NCBI GenBank assembly: GCA_001464215.1
Contig: LNEZ01000012.1
Coordinates: forward strand, 1 to 49,937
DNA length: 49,937 bases
Direction of reading: 5' to 3'
Source: Rhizobiales bacterium Ga0077548
Lineage (GTDB): Bacteria; Pseudomonadota; Alphaproteobacteria; Rhizobiales; Xanthobacteraceae
Position numbers and translations under genes: made by a program. The number at the start of each line of letters is the position of its first letter. The first letter of the stretch is position 1. The notes under the pieces are model-generated. The model was not told the DNA's origin. It was given only the letters and a program-made list of their open reading frames with translations, and made no database searches. This document shows positions 17,123 through 25,973 of this stretch, piece after piece.

Positions 17123-17929
17123 TCAGCGCTTCTTGCGTGCGATTTCGGTGATGCCTTCGGTAAGCCGGTGACCGCACCACCGGCAATTTCCGTGCGGATC
17201 GTAGGGATTGAGAAGTCGGCAGGTATGGTTATGGCAACGGCTCGCCTTCATGTCGGGTAACATAATATCCACCGGCACGCCGCCGACGCTCACCACATCG
17301 AGAGGACGCAGATCGAGCTGCATACCGTTGCTGACCTTCGTATGATTGTTCACGATCACGGGAGCCTTGGCATCGGCCGCCGATTTTACGACGCCGAGCT
17401 TGCCGCCGGCATGAATGACGGCCAGCAAATTCTCGCCTTCCAGCCGCTGGCGTCCGATGATGTCTTGGAAATTCGTACCGGGCGTCATCGGGGCTTCCTC
17501 GAAGCGGACACCGTTCGCGCTTTTCACGCAAAGCAGGAGCGTCTCGCCGATCGGAAACAGTTTCTGCTCGCCGCCGAGGCGGATCGCCGCGTAAAACGCG
17601 GTCGGTATGTTCGGATCGCGCTTGGCGCGCGCAACCCGGAATTGATGACCGCGGACTTCGAACTGATCGCCGTCGTTGAATTCGAGCGCCTCGCCGGTCT
17701 TCATCATGCGGCCGTTATAGAAGGTGCCGTTGGTGCTCTTGTCGGTGATCTGCAAACGGCCGTTGCTCAGCTCGATCGTCGTGTGGACGCGGGAAACCGT
17801 CTGGTCGTTCGGCTCGTGGCCGATACGGATGCTGTTGCCGGTGCCCCGGCCGATCTTGAGCGGCAGCTTGTGGCGGCCCTGGGTCCGGGCGCCGTTCTTG
17901 ATCATTTCGACGTCGACGAAATCGTCCAT
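17123..17929 (-). CDS. FHA domain protein with C-terminal zinc ribbon
   Basis: A 268-residue cytoplasmic protein, first gene of the FHA operon. The FHA domain (about 22-95) is canonical: IGRGTGNSIRI with GR at 27-28, VSRVH (45-49) and STNGT (65-69), so it should bind phosphothreonine. A middle beta-rich region (110-220) has no motif I know. The C-terminus holds a four-cysteine zinc ribbon, Cys232, Cys237, Cys249 and Cys252 (CRWCGH). The ATG at 17929 is the only ATG before the FHA fold; the upstream in-frame extension has no ribosome site, and the site here is weak too. Confidence 0.82.
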   Translation of the reverse strand: MDDFVDVEMIKNGARTQGRHKLPLKIGRGTGNSIRIGHEPNDQTVSRVHTTIELSNGRLQITDKSTNGTFYNGRMMKTGEALEFNDGDQFEVRGHQFRVARAKRDPNIPTAFYAAIRLGGEQKLFPIGETLLLCVKSANGVRFEEAPMTPGTNFQDIIGRQRLEGENLLAVIHAGGKLGVVKSAADAKAPVIVNNHTKVSNGMQLDLRPLDVVSVGGVPVDIMLPDMKASRCHNHTCRLLNPYDPHGNCRWCGHRLTEGITEIARKKR

Positions 17930-18173
17930 GCTATTCGCTTCAAGTTGGCCGAAGGAACGGCGATTCCCGTCCGGCAGGTTTCTTCGCCCGTGGCGCGCAA
18001 GAGCTAGGGGGTGGCCTTGGAACAAAGAATAGTCCCGCCGGGCCAGAAAAAGCCAGACGCCGAAGGGTTATCCGCCGATAGTCCGATGCACTCCCCAGCC
18101 CATCCGGCAACGCCTGCCAGTTTGCGTCAGGCCAGCGCGCCTCGCCAGTCGAAACTTTGTGATCGGAAACGGG

Positions 18174-19133
18174 CTAACGCGCGGGTGCCGACGGACCCCG
18201 GCCCGCGCGTATCAGCTTCATGACGGCGTCGATCATCCGGGCCTGCGCGCCGGTATCGTCGCCGTCCACAACCTCGATATTCACGTAAGGCAGGTTTTGC
18301 CGGACCGCGTAATTCGACATCGAACAGTCGTTCCGTTCTACGTGCTCGTATAGGACATGAATGCCCTCCGCATTCAGGGCACGGACGAAGCGGACCAGCC
18401 GCTCGTCTGAACCCGAGGGCAGCGCCGACGCGACATATATAAGTGTGTCGTTCGGCGACTTGGCACGGATCGGCCGGGCGGCGGGGAATTCGGTGATGTT
18501 CGAGTCCGGCTTGCGCTCGATGCCGATGGATACGTTACCTTTGCTCTTTTCTTCGTCCAGCTCCGGCACGAGATCGTAACCTTCCTTGTTCGTGTGGAGC
18601 GCGATGACCGGCTGCCCTGCTTTATGCCAGCGCATGAATCGCCGGGTAAATTCCGGCGAGCGCGCAAGCTGCAAGCGGCACTTGCTTTCCCCGCGTATCT
18701 GAAAATTCCGGTTCGGGTCCTGCTTGCGCTTTCCGATCCTGTTGTAGCGGTCGTGATTGCGCTCGACCGCCACGACCGTGCCGCCGTATTTGAGCACGCC
18801 ATAAACCGCGGAATCGAACGCGACATCCTCGTCGTCGTGCGGCACCGCCCAGAGCGGCCCGTTCGGGTTCTTTCTGTTCTGAACGATCTGCAACACCCAG
18901 TTCAGCCGGCCTTCGGAAAAAACTTCGAGCCGCAGGCAAAGGTCGCGGGAGCTGAGCGCCTTGCGGTTGCGCGCAACGTCCCCGTCCTCGTCAAACACCT
19001 GATCCGGGTGGAGACACTCTCTTGCCTTGGTCTGCACCGCAGCCGCGGGCGCACCCTGCCCGATCGCGTGTTCCACCGCGGGGAGTAGCAAAACGAGGAG
19101 CAGAAAGAATGCAGCGGGAAACGTGATTCTCAT
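18174..19133 (-). CDS. Secreted protein of unknown family, possible metallohydrolase fold
   Basis: A 319-residue exported protein (signal peptide of about 26 residues, ITFPAAFFLLLVLLLPAVEHAIGQG). I do not recognise the family. Seen in order: LWAVPHDDEDVAFDSAVYG, VVAVERNHDRYNR, QDPNRNF, VIALHTNKEGY, then NVSIGIERKPD, and near the end a YEHVERNDCSMSNYAV stretch. An early His-Asp-x-Glu, a PNR turn and a later single His are reminiscent of M14/succinylglutamate-desuccinylase-like zinc hydrolases, but this is only motif-level. Four Cys could make disulfides. It is in the same direction as the FHA operon but 244 bases upstream of it, so it is probably a separate unit. Confidence 0.7.
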   Translation of the reverse strand: MRITFPAAFFLLLVLLLPAVEHAIGQGAPAAAVQTKARECLHPDQVFDEDGDVARNRKALSSRDLCLRLEVFSEGRLNWVLQIVQNRKNPNGPLWAVPHDDEDVAFDSAVYGVLKYGGTVVAVERNHDRYNRIGKRKQDPNRNFQIRGESKCRLQLARSPEFTRRFMRWHKAGQPVIALHTNKEGYDLVPELDEEKSKGNVSIGIERKPDSNITEFPAARPIRAKSPNDTLIYVASALPSGSDERLVRFVRALNAEGIHVLYEHVERNDCSMSNYAVRQNLPYVNIEVVDGDDTGAQARMIDAVMKLIRAGRGPSAPAR

Positions 19134-19192
19134 TGTGGCCGAGACTATCACTCCCGGCCTTGCATGACCGGGGGGCGAACGCTTATGTTCCC

Positions 19193-19288
19193 TGCATCCG
19201 AGGGGTGCCCGAGCCGGGCTGAGATGGCGAGAAAGCCAAACCCTTTGAACCTGATCCGATTAAGATCGGCGGAGGGACGGTGGATGCA
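19193..19288 (+). promoter_or_regulatory. TPP riboswitch (THI-box)
   Basis: All conserved aptamer segments are readable in order: GGGGTGCCC (19202-19210), GGGCTGAGAT (19216-19225), ACCCTTTGAACCTGATC (19240-19256) and GGCGGAGGGA (19268-19277). The closing P1 helix pairs TGCATCC (19193-19199) with GGATGCA (19282-19288). The thiS start codon (19284-19286) lies inside the 3' strand of P1, and its GGAGGG ribosome site (19271-19276) lies inside the aptamer. TPP binding would therefore directly block translation initiation of thiS-thiG-thiE. Confidence 0.95.
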
Positions 19289-19514
19289 GAAAGCAGCTGT
19301 GCAAGAAAAGACCGCAATTACGCTCACCGTGAACGGCGAGCGTAAATCCGTGCGCGCCACGACGCCGCGCGAGTTGCTCGCGGAACTCGAACTTAAGGGC
19401 GAGTTTTTCGCGATTGCCGTGAACCGGCACGTCGTCGCGAAAGCCCGCTGGAACGAGCACGTGCTCGCGAACGGCGACAGCGTTGAAATCGTAACTCCCC
19501 GGCAAGGCGGCTGA
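19284..19514 (+). CDS. thiS: Sulfur carrier protein ThiS
   Basis: A 76-residue ubiquitin-fold protein ending in Gly-Gly (TPRQGG), which is adenylated and thiocarboxylated to carry sulfur for thiazole formation. The core LTVNGERKSVRATTPRELLAELEL...FAIAVNRHVVAKARW...GDSVEIVTPRQGG matches ThiS; about 11 extra residues precede it. The ATG at 19284 is set by the GGAGGG site and overlaps the riboswitch P1 helix; the in-frame upstream ATG at 19164 would translate the riboswitch and is rejected. thiG follows two bases later. Confidence 0.93.
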   Translation: MQKAAVQEKTAITLTVNGERKSVRATTPRELLAELELKGEFFAIAVNRHVVAKARWNEHVLANGDSVEIVTPRQGG

Positions 19515-19516
19515 AT

Positions 19517-20311
19517 ATGCTCGAACTCTATGGACAAAGATTCTCTTCCCGGCTTCTGATCGGCACCGCGCGCTATCCCTCGCTTACAGTGATGCAGGAA
19601 GCGGTAAAAACCTCCGGCGCGGAAATCGTCACCGTTTCCGTGCGGCGCGAAAACGCAGGCGGCAAGGACGGCGATACCTTCTGGAACATCATCCGCGAAT
19701 TGAACGTCAAAGTGCTGCCAAACACGGCGGGTTGTTATTCCGTCGAGGACGCGGTTTCGACGGCGCAGCTCGCGCGCGAGCTTTTCAACACGAAGTGGAT
19801 CAAGCTGGAAGTGATCGGCGACAAGGCAACGCTGCAACCCGACGTCGTCGGCACGCTGGAAGCCACGAAGATTCTGCTCGCCGACGGCTTTGAAGTATTT
19901 CCTTATTGCACCGAGGATCTCACGGTCGCAAAGCGCCTCGCGGACGCAGGCTGCAAGGTCGTGATGCCATGGGGCTCGCAGATCGGCAGCGGCAAAGGGA
20001 TCGTCCACGAAGAAGCGCTGAAGCGTATGCGCGCCGAACTTCCCGGCGTTGCGCTCATCATCGATGCGGGCCTCGGCGCCCCGTCGCACGCCGCCAAGGC
20101 GCTCGAGATGGGCTACGACGCTGTGCTGCTGAATACAGCCGTCGCGGGCTCCGGCAATCCAGTGAAGATGGCGAAGGCTTTTGCGCAGGCGCTTGAAGCA
20201 GGCCGCGCGGCCTTCGAGGCCGGCATGATGAAGCCGCGTGAGATCGCGCAGGCTTCTACCCCGATCGCAGGCACCCCTTTCACGAATCCGGCGAATGCGC
20301 GCTCATCCTGA
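19517..20311 (+). CDS. thiG: Thiazole synthase
   Basis: A 264-residue TIM-barrel enzyme that builds the thiazole phosphate of thiamine from deoxyxylulose-5-phosphate, dehydroglycine/iminoglycine and ThiS-thiocarboxylate. Diagnostic stretches are FSSRLLIGTARYPS, VSVRRENAGG, WIKLEVIGD (Schiff-base Lys region), MPWGSQIGSGKGI and DAGLGAPSHAAKALEMGYDAVLLNTAVA. Length is normal. It is coupled to thiS and overlaps thiE by 17 bases. ThiO, which supplies the imine in many rhizobia, is not present in this cluster. Confidence 0.96.
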   Translation: MLELYGQRFSSRLLIGTARYPSLTVMQEAVKTSGAEIVTVSVRRENAGGKDGDTFWNIIRELNVKVLPNTAGCYSVEDAVSTAQLARELFNTKWIKLEVIGDKATLQPDVVGTLEATKILLADGFEVFPYCTEDLTVAKRLADAGCKVVMPWGSQIGSGKGIVHEEALKRMRAELPGVALIIDAGLGAPSHAAKALEMGYDAVLLNTAVAGSGNPVKMAKAFAQALEAGRAAFEAGMMKPREIAQASTPIAGTPFTNPANARSS

Positions 20312-20900
20312 CCGCTTCTATCCGATCGTCGATACGGTTGCGTGGGTCGAACGGTTAGCTTCGCTCGGCGTGCGCACGCTGCAACTGCGCACGAAAGGCC
20401 TAGACGCTTCATCCGCGCGCGAACTTGTGCGTGACGCACTGAAAACCGTCGATGGCACGAAGTGCGAAGTCGTAATTAACGACTACTGGCAGGCGGCTAT
20501 CAGCGAAGGCGCAGACCACGTGCATCTCGGCCAGGAAGATATCGAAACCGCCGACACTTCGACCATCAAGAAGTCCGGCATCACGCTCGGTATTTCAACG
20601 CACACTCACGAAGAACTCGAGATCGCACTCCGGCACAAGCCGGATTATGTCGCGCTCGGGCCGATTTACGAAACGACACTGAAGAAAATGCCTTTCGCTC
20701 CGCAAGGATACGCGCGAATCACCGGCTGGAAGAAGTTGATCGGCAAGATCCCTCTGGTCGCGATCGGCGGCATCAAGCTCGAGCACGCGAAGGATATTTT
20801 CGCAGCCGGCGCCGATTCGATCGCAGTCGTGAGCGATGTCACGCAAAATCACGACCCCGATCGGCGCGTTCGTGACTGGCTCGCACACACGCGCGCCTGA
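20295..20900 (+). CDS. thiE: Thiamine phosphate synthase
   Basis: A 201-residue TIM barrel that joins the pyrimidine pyrophosphate and thiazole phosphate to give thiamine phosphate. Visible: YPIVDTVAWVERLASLGVRTLQLRTKG (the QLR substrate loop), VINDYWQAAISEGADHVHLGQED (HLGQ motif), GISTHTHEELEIAL, YVALGPIYETTLK and VAIGGIKLEHAKDIFAAGADSIAVVSD. The ATG at 20295 lies within the end of thiG, an overlap of 17 bases, and removes a 19-residue out-of-family extension. Final gene of the riboswitch-controlled operon. Confidence 0.93.
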   Translation: MRAHPDRFYPIVDTVAWVERLASLGVRTLQLRTKGLDASSARELVRDALKTVDGTKCEVVINDYWQAAISEGADHVHLGQEDIETADTSTIKKSGITLGISTHTHEELEIALRHKPDYVALGPIYETTLKKMPFAPQGYARITGWKKLIGKIPLVAIGGIKLEHAKDIFAAGADSIAVVSDVTQNHDPDRRVRDWLAHTRA

Positions 20901-21045
20901 TTGTCGTCAAAGAGTTTAACGCTGCGGCATTTGCGCGTGGATTATCCGCGCTAAAGTTCCCATATCGCGAGAATTCCTTGTTCGGCCCACGCTCAAGACT
21001 CATTACGCGTTAGTTCTCTGCCGCGGTGGGGTAGAGGAGTATTGC

Positions 21046-21636
21046 ATGGAGAAGAATCCATTCGCCGTGCTGTCGATCATGGCAGCGACGGCCCTAACAC
21101 TTGTATCTAATCCTGCGCTGGCGATGACCGCGCAGGAATTTTTCGCAGCCGAAGCGCGCAGCGAATATTCTTCGCCGCAGCGGCAACGCATTCAGATACC
21201 CCCACAGCAAGCGCGCGTTCCCGCGCCCCAGCGAACGCAGCACGCTTCGCTCAACGCAACGAGCGCGCTTTCCGGCATCAGCCTTAGCGGCTCGTGGCTT
21301 GCATCCAACATGGGCGCAGTGCGGCCATCCGGTGCTCCAGGTGCCTGGTGCGGTTACGCGATGCGGCTCGAGATGGTTTCGCAGGGACACGGCGATCCCG
21401 GCCCTGAATTCAACCAGGTAAGCCATTGGTGCCGTGTCGGCTCAGCCGCGCCGGTCGGTTCGGTCGGCTCAATCTTCGTGACGCGAGGCCATGTCTCCAA
21501 GGTTGTCGCGGGCGACTGTCCGGCGGGGACCGTCGCGACGATCTCCGGTAATGCGACCGGCCGCCGCGTCTCGCAAATGTGCGAGCCGATCGCCCGCGCC
21601 GTGTGCTCGCGTTGGCCGGGCAAAGTGAGTTCGTAA
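21046..21636 (+). CDS. Secreted protein with a Cys-His peptidase-like C-terminal domain
   Basis: A 196-residue exported protein (signal peptide ending near NPALAM, residue 27). A Gln/Pro/Arg-rich linker leads to a C-terminal domain with APGAWCGYAMRLEM, then NQVSHWCRVG, SVGSIFVTRGHVSKVVAGDCPAGTVATISGNATG. A Cys in a WCGYA helix start followed by a strand-borne His (GHVSKVV) is the pattern of NlpC/P60 or CHAP-like cysteine peptidases or amidases, so a peptidoglycan role is possible. The identification is tentative. Strong AGAGGAG ribosome site before ATG 21046. Convergent with atzF across a perfect hairpin. Confidence 0.75.
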   Translation: MEKNPFAVLSIMAATALTLVSNPALAMTAQEFFAAEARSEYSSPQRQRIQIPPQQARVPAPQRTQHASLNATSALSGISLSGSWLASNMGAVRPSGAPGAWCGYAMRLEMVSQGHGDPGPEFNQVSHWCRVGSAAPVGSVGSIFVTRGHVSKVVAGDCPAGTVATISGNATGRRVSQMCEPIARAVCSRWPGKVSS

Positions 21637-21645
21637 AACGTAAGT

Positions 21646-21671
21646 GGCGGGCGCCGTTAAAGGCGCCCGCC
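21646..21671. terminator. Perfect hairpin between convergent genes
   Basis: GGCGGGCGCC (21646-21655) pairs fully with GGCGCCCGCC (21662-21671) around a six-base loop. It lies in the 41-base gap between a plus-strand secreted protein gene and the minus-strand atzF gene, so it probably ends both transcripts. There is no T-run, so it may act as an RNA-end stabiliser. Confidence 0.65.
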
Positions 21672-21677
21672 GCACAA

Positions 21678-23471
21678 CTAGGCAGCGCCGCGGGCGTTCT
21701 CGATAAAATTTCTCCAGCCGCCGGAAGCTGAAATATCTTTCGCTCCGTTTATCGCTTCGGCTTCGACCAGAAAACACTTCGCCTTGCTCCGATCCTCGAA
21801 AATGACCGTGCCGATGGAGAGCGGCGCAGGAATACGCGACACGAAGGTGCCGAACGCTTCCGCGCTCATACTCCAGACTTCCGTTTCGATCGCGGCCCCC
21901 TTGCCTTGCGCAATCCGCAAGAGCCCAGGGCGTGCAGGTTTCGTCCCGTCGAGAAGGAACAATCTGTAGTCAGTCGCGGTGCGAACCGCGCGCAGGAATC
22001 TCGCCCCGAGCGATGTGAGTTCATGATTGAGCGCCATACCCGACATATGCGCACCGACGACCGCGATTTCGATTTCATCGGAAGCAGCCGAAGGTGCCGG
22101 AACGGATTGATCCTGCCGCACATTCAGTGCGCCGAGCGGCAAACCGGACTTCGCATGGATGGCGCGTCCGAGCGGCAAGAGCTTTGCGTCCTCGCCTGCT
22201 CTCGCCAGAAAAGTCGCGCCATAAGGCGTGGCGTTATCCGAGATGATTGCCGGCACTGCCAACCCGCAAAGATCCATCAGATTTACGAAGTTCGTATAGG
22301 TCCCCAGATTCGCATTGAGACGGATCGGATCTGCCTCTAACTGCGTAAGCGTGTAAGCAGACGGCACCGTCGGCACCATGAGCGCATCGGCTTGAGACAT
22401 CGTCTTTCGTGCCTTCGCTCTCAACTCCTGCATTCTGTAGAACGCGCGGAATACGTCCGCCGCGCCGGCGGTGCTCCCCGTCGAAATGATCTCGCGCGTC
22501 ACAGGAAAAATATCGGCAGGGTGCGCCTCGATGAACTCGCCCACCGCGGCGGTACGCTCCGCAACCCACGGTCCGCCGTACAGCATCCGCGCGGCTTCCA
22601 GGAGGTGCGAGAAATCAAGCTCGACGATCCTGGCACCGATCGACTTCGCGATTTCAATCGACTGCTCGAACGCAGACTCCGAACGCTTGTCACCGAAGAA
22701 GAGCCGGTCCTCCCTGCGCGGGATGCCAATCACCGCACCTTGCGGAAGCGCTCCCGGGTTTCCAATGGCAAGCGGACGCGAATAGGCATCGCTCTCGTCA
22801 AACCCGGAAGCTGCAATAAGCGCGGTCCACGCATCGTCCACGTCTAGCGAAAAAATCGAAACGCAATCGAGCGAACGGCAGGCCGGCACGACACCCGTCG
22901 TCGAGATCAGACCAAGGCTCGGTTTCAGCCCGACGATGTTGTTGAGACCCGCCGGAACACGGCCCGAACCTGCCGTATCCGTGCCGAGCGCAAGCGGCAC
23001 TAGTCCTGAGCTGACCGCTACCGCGGAGCCAGAGCTGGAGCCGCCCGGAATCAAATCCGGATTGAACGGATTGCGGGGCACGCCATAGGGCGAGCGCACA
23101 CCTACAAGTCCGGTTGCGAACTGGTCGAGATTTGTTTTGCCGACAACGATGGCACCGGCGGCTTTCAAACGCGCGACCGCACTCGCATCTTTCTCGGGCA
23201 CATAGGAGAACGCTGGACACGCGGCGGTGGTCGGGAACCCGAGTGCGTCGATATTATCTTTGACTGCAATAGGAACACCGCAAAGCGGAAGCTCTGGCTT
23301 GCGCGCCACTTCTTTCGCCTGGGCAAGAACCGAGACTTCGTCCGCAACCGATATGAAAACCGCAGGATCGCCGCTCGTGCGAATACGGCGCATATATTCC
23401 GCGATCGTGTCCTCGGGCTTTACAGTGCCCGTACGATGCGCCTCCGCGATTTCACGAACCGTTGGCCGCAA
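21678..23471 (-). CDS. atzF: Allophanate hydrolase (amidase-signature family)
   Basis: A 597-residue enzyme that converts allophanate to ammonia and carbon dioxide, without a urea carboxylase partner in the window. The amidase-signature catalytic triad is visible: Lys71 in IAVKDNID, the cis-Ser cluster in GGSSSGSA (143-150), and the nucleophile Ser169 in GTDTAGSGR. The C-terminal domain (from about 460) with VAVVGAHMSGMALNHELTSLGA matches the extra domain of AtzF/DUR1,2-type allophanate hydrolases. TTG start at 23471 with GGGGAG upstream. Last gene of the operon containing atzG/E/H-like genes and an ABC importer, and the final nitrogen-releasing step. Confidence 0.93.
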   Translation of the reverse strand: MRPTVREIAEAHRTGTVKPEDTIAEYMRRIRTSGDPAVFISVADEVSVLAQAKEVARKPELPLCGVPIAVKDNIDALGFPTTAACPAFSYVPEKDASAVARLKAAGAIVVGKTNLDQFATGLVGVRSPYGVPRNPFNPDLIPGGSSSGSAVAVSSGLVPLALGTDTAGSGRVPAGLNNIVGLKPSLGLISTTGVVPACRSLDCVSIFSLDVDDAWTALIAASGFDESDAYSRPLAIGNPGALPQGAVIGIPRREDRLFFGDKRSESAFEQSIEIAKSIGARIVELDFSHLLEAARMLYGGPWVAERTAAVGEFIEAHPADIFPVTREIISTGSTAGAADVFRAFYRMQELRAKARKTMSQADALMVPTVPSAYTLTQLEADPIRLNANLGTYTNFVNLMDLCGLAVPAIISDNATPYGATFLARAGEDAKLLPLGRAIHAKSGLPLGALNVRQDQSVPAPSAASDEIEIAVVGAHMSGMALNHELTSLGARFLRAVRTATDYRLFLLDGTKPARPGLLRIAQGKGAAIETEVWSMSAEAFGTFVSRIPAPLSIGTVIFEDRSKAKCFLVEAEAINGAKDISASGGWRNFIENARGAA

Positions 23472-23489
23472 CTGAAACTCCCCGAATGC

Positions 23490-24188
23490 TTACTTTGTGC
23501 TGCTGGCGAGCGAGGCGAGATAGGCTTCGTACTCGTCGAACACCGTCATGATGTGATCGCGCATCGCCTTTTGTGCCGCAGAAGCGTCTGCGCGCATGAT
23601 CGCGGTCACGACACGATTGTGCTCTTCATGCGACTTCGCGAGGCGCCCAAGATTTCGGAATTGCGCACGCCTGAACGGCTGCACGCGAATGCGCGTGGCA
23701 AGCGTCAGCTCTGCGAGATATGCATTGTGTGCGCCTGCATAAACGGTGCCGTGAAACAGCTGGTTCGTCTCGTGATAATTCTGCGGATCGCCGTCCTGAA
23801 TCATGAGCCGCAGATCGTCGTGAACCTGCTCGAGTCCCGCGCGTTCGCGCGGCGTCATACGCTCCGCGGCATAATGCGCGCATAGACCTTCAAGCTCCGC
23901 CATCGCCTCGAACATACCGATCAGATCGTCGTGACTGGGCCGCGCGACAACGGCCGCGCGATGCGGCTTTGCATCGACCAGCCCGCTTGCAGCAAGCTGC
24001 CGGATCGCCTCGCGAACCGGTGTGCGGGAAACCTTGAAGCGGGCTGCAATCGCGGTTTCATCGAGCGTGTCGCCCGGTGCAATTTTGCCGCGCACGATTT
24101 CATCGGCGAGAATCTGCCGCAGCTCATCGGCGCGCGTAAGCCGGATCGGCTGATCGCTTTCGTCGAACTGCTTGCGGATGTTCGCCAT
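23490..24188 (-). CDS. GntR-family regulator, FCD subfamily
   Basis: A 232-residue regulator. An N-terminal winged helix (LRQILADEIVRGKIAPGDTLDETAIAARFKVSRTPVREAIRQLAASGLV) is followed by an all-helical FCD ligand domain with Asp/His metal-ligand candidates (FEAMAELEGLCAHYAA, NQLFHGTVYAGAHN, EEHNRVVTAIMRAD, MRDHI). The ATG at 24188 is used; a TTG two codons earlier overlaps the atzH-like stop. It sits inside the operon between the atzH-like gene and atzF, so it likely regulates the whole operon in response to the imported compound or a product. A candidate operator is at 31642-31657. Confidence 0.92.
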   Translation of the reverse strand: MANIRKQFDESDQPIRLTRADELRQILADEIVRGKIAPGDTLDETAIAARFKVSRTPVREAIRQLAASGLVDAKPHRAAVVARPSHDDLIGMFEAMAELEGLCAHYAAERMTPRERAGLEQVHDDLRLMIQDGDPQNYHETNQLFHGTVYAGAHNAYLAELTLATRIRVQPFRRAQFRNLGRLAKSHEEHNRVVTAIMRADASAAQKAMRDHIMTVFDEYEAYLASLASSTK

Positions 24189-24190
24189 CT

Positions 24191-24577
24191 TCAACTCGCG
24201 GGCTTGTCAATCAGGCTGACGTGCGCCGACACCACGCGCCATCCTGCCGCGGTGCGCACCCAGGTCTGGCTTTGCCGGCCGAGCTTGGTGCCGCCTTCTC
24301 GCACGAAAAGAGTATTCGCCGTCGCGAAGTCATCTCCGTAAGTCGTGATCCTGGTGCGATCGAGTTTGCGAACAAGCCCCGCTGGCGAACGCGCGGCGCG
24401 GAACGCCTTGATCTCGTCATAGCCATAGAGGTTTTCGCCGACGCCATAGCGGATGGTGTTCGGATCGTCGAAGAACAGTTCGTCGAGCACGGCGACATCG
24501 TTTGTGACCAGCGCTTTCTCATAGCGCTCGAACGCGGCCATGACTTCGGCGAGGACTTTGGGATCATTGATCTTCAT
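24191..24577 (-). CDS. AtzH/HpxZ-family small protein (SnoaL-like fold)
   Basis: A 128-residue single-domain protein of the NTF2/SnoaL-like type known as HpxZ in oxalurate catabolism and AtzH in s-triazine degradation. Seen: [69 protein letters not shown] and [22 protein letters not shown], the pattern of that family. AtzH acts on a carboxylated urea-type intermediate between AtzE and AtzF (family knowledge). The ATG at 24577 follows the amidase stop by seven bases. Context with atzE, atzG and atzF supports the AtzH reading over the HpxZ one. Confidence 0.85.
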   Translation of the reverse strand: MKINDPKVLAEVMAAFERYEKALVTNDVAVLDELFFDDPNTIRYGVGENLYGYDEIKAFRAARSPAGLVRKLDRTRITTYGDDFATANTLFVREGGTKLGRQSQTWVRTAAGWRVVSAHVSLIDKPAS

Positions 24578-24584
24578 AATGTGC

Positions 24585-25973
24585 TCAAAATGATACCGGT
24601 TTGCTTTTGCAAACGCCTTCCTGCTCGAGTTGATAGGCAACGCGAAGCGCCAAATCCTCGCGCCACGCCGGCGCGACTACTTGCACGCCGATAGGCAGAC
24701 CATTGTCGAGCCACACCGGAACCGCCACCACAGGAAGGCCGATGAAGGAGATCGGTTGTGTGTAGATTCCGATGTTCGGCCGCACCAGCAGTTCCTGCCC
24801 ATCGAGCTTGAACGTCTTCTGTCCGATTTTCGGAGCGCGCGTCGGCGTCGCGGGTGCGATCAGCACATCGAACCGCTCGAACAGTTTTTTCGCCTGCGCC
24901 TGAAAATAGCGGCGGATTTTCTGCGCCTGAATGGTCCATGCGGCGGGAATCATCGCGCCCGCGATCAGGCGATCGCGAACATCCGGATCGAAGTCGCCAG
25001 CGCGTTCGCGCAGGCGATTGAGGTGAAGTGCTGCACCCTCCGAAGCGGTGATGAGATAAGCCGATGCACGCGCGACCCCGGCGTCTTCTAGTTCAGCGGT
25101 CTCGGAAACTTTCAGCGCCTTTGCGACAAGTTCGGTCGCTGCATAAGCCTCCGGCTCGCCCATTTTTGCGAAGTAGCCTTCGAGTTTCGCAATTCGCAAG
25201 CCCTTCGCACCTTTCGCAATCTCCGGCACCGTTGCTTCGACTTCACGCTGCGCGCAGACAGGATCTTCGTGATCCGGACCCTGCATCGCATCATAAGAGA
25301 GCGCGAGATCCAGCGCCGAGCGCGAAAGCGGACCCAAGTGATCGAGGCTCGCGACGAATGGAAATGACCGCGCGCGTGTCAGCCTTCCATACGTCGGCTT
25401 CAACCCGAACAAGCCGCAGAACGACGACGGCACGCGGATCGAGCCATTGGTGTCGGAGCCAAGCGCAAGCTGAACATAGCCGGCGGCCACCGCGGCACCC
25501 GATCCGCTCGAAGAGCCGCCGGTCATGTGCTCGGCATTATGCGGATTGCACGCATTGCCGTCGTGGACGTTTTCGCCGGTGAAGTCATAGGCGTATTCGC
25601 CCATGTTCAGCGCGCCGACGAGCACCGCGCCCTGCTCTTCCAGCCGCTCGATCAACACTGAATCGTGCGTCTCCGGCTTTCGCTCCCGGTTGATCTTGGA
25701 GCCCGCACGGGTCGGGATTCCCTTGACGTCGAAGAGATTTTTTACGGAGAAAGGAACGCCCGCGAGCGGCATACGCTCGCTGCGCGCAACGCGCTTGTCG
25801 ACCTTTGCGGCGGTCTCATGCGCGCGCGCGGCAAGAACATCCGTGAAGGCGTTCGTTCTGGAGTCGAACGCGGTGATCCGCTTGATCGCAGACGAGACTG
25901 CTTCGGCAGCGGAAAGCTGTTTCTTGTTCACCGCTTCCGCGAGTGCTGCCGCCGTTTTCCATTCGATATTCAT
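24585..25973 (-). CDS. atzE: AtzE-family amidase (1-carboxybiuret hydrolase-like)
   Basis: A 462-residue amidase-signature enzyme. The triad is visible: Lys78 in FSVKNLFD, Ser cluster in GGSSSGSG (152-159) and nucleophile Ser178 in GSDTNGSIR. The stretch [25 protein letters not shown] is typical for the AtzE group. AtzE works with the small subunit AtzG, whose gene overlaps the start here by four bases. In s-triazine catabolism AtzEG removes the amine from 1-carboxybiuret; here the true substrate may be another ureido compound, since no cyanuric acid hydrolase (AtzD) is nearby. Confidence 0.88.
   Translation of the reverse strand: MNIEWKTAAALAEAVNKKQLSAAEAVSSAIKRITAFDSRTNAFTDVLAARAHETAAKVDKRVARSERMPLAGVPFSVKNLFDVKGIPTRAGSKINRERKPETHDSVLIERLEEQGAVLVGALNMGEYAYDFTGENVHDGNACNPHNAEHMTGGSSSGSGAAVAAGYVQLALGSDTNGSIRVPSSFCGLFGLKPTYGRLTRARSFPFVASLDHLGPLSRSALDLALSYDAMQGPDHEDPVCAQREVEATVPEIAKGAKGLRIAKLEGYFAKMGEPEAYAATELVAKALKVSETAELEDAGVARASAYLITASEGAALHLNRLRERAGDFDPDVRDRLIAGAMIPAAWTIQAQKIRRYFQAQAKKLFERFDVLIAPATPTRAPKIGQKTFKLDGQELLVRPNIGIYTQPISFIGLPVVAVPVWLDNGLPIGVQVVAPAWREDLALRVAYQLEQEGVCKSKPVSF

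Noticed and set aside
11160..17929. Type VI secretion phosphorylation locus
   Set aside because: No Tss structural gene and no PpkA-type kinase is in the window.
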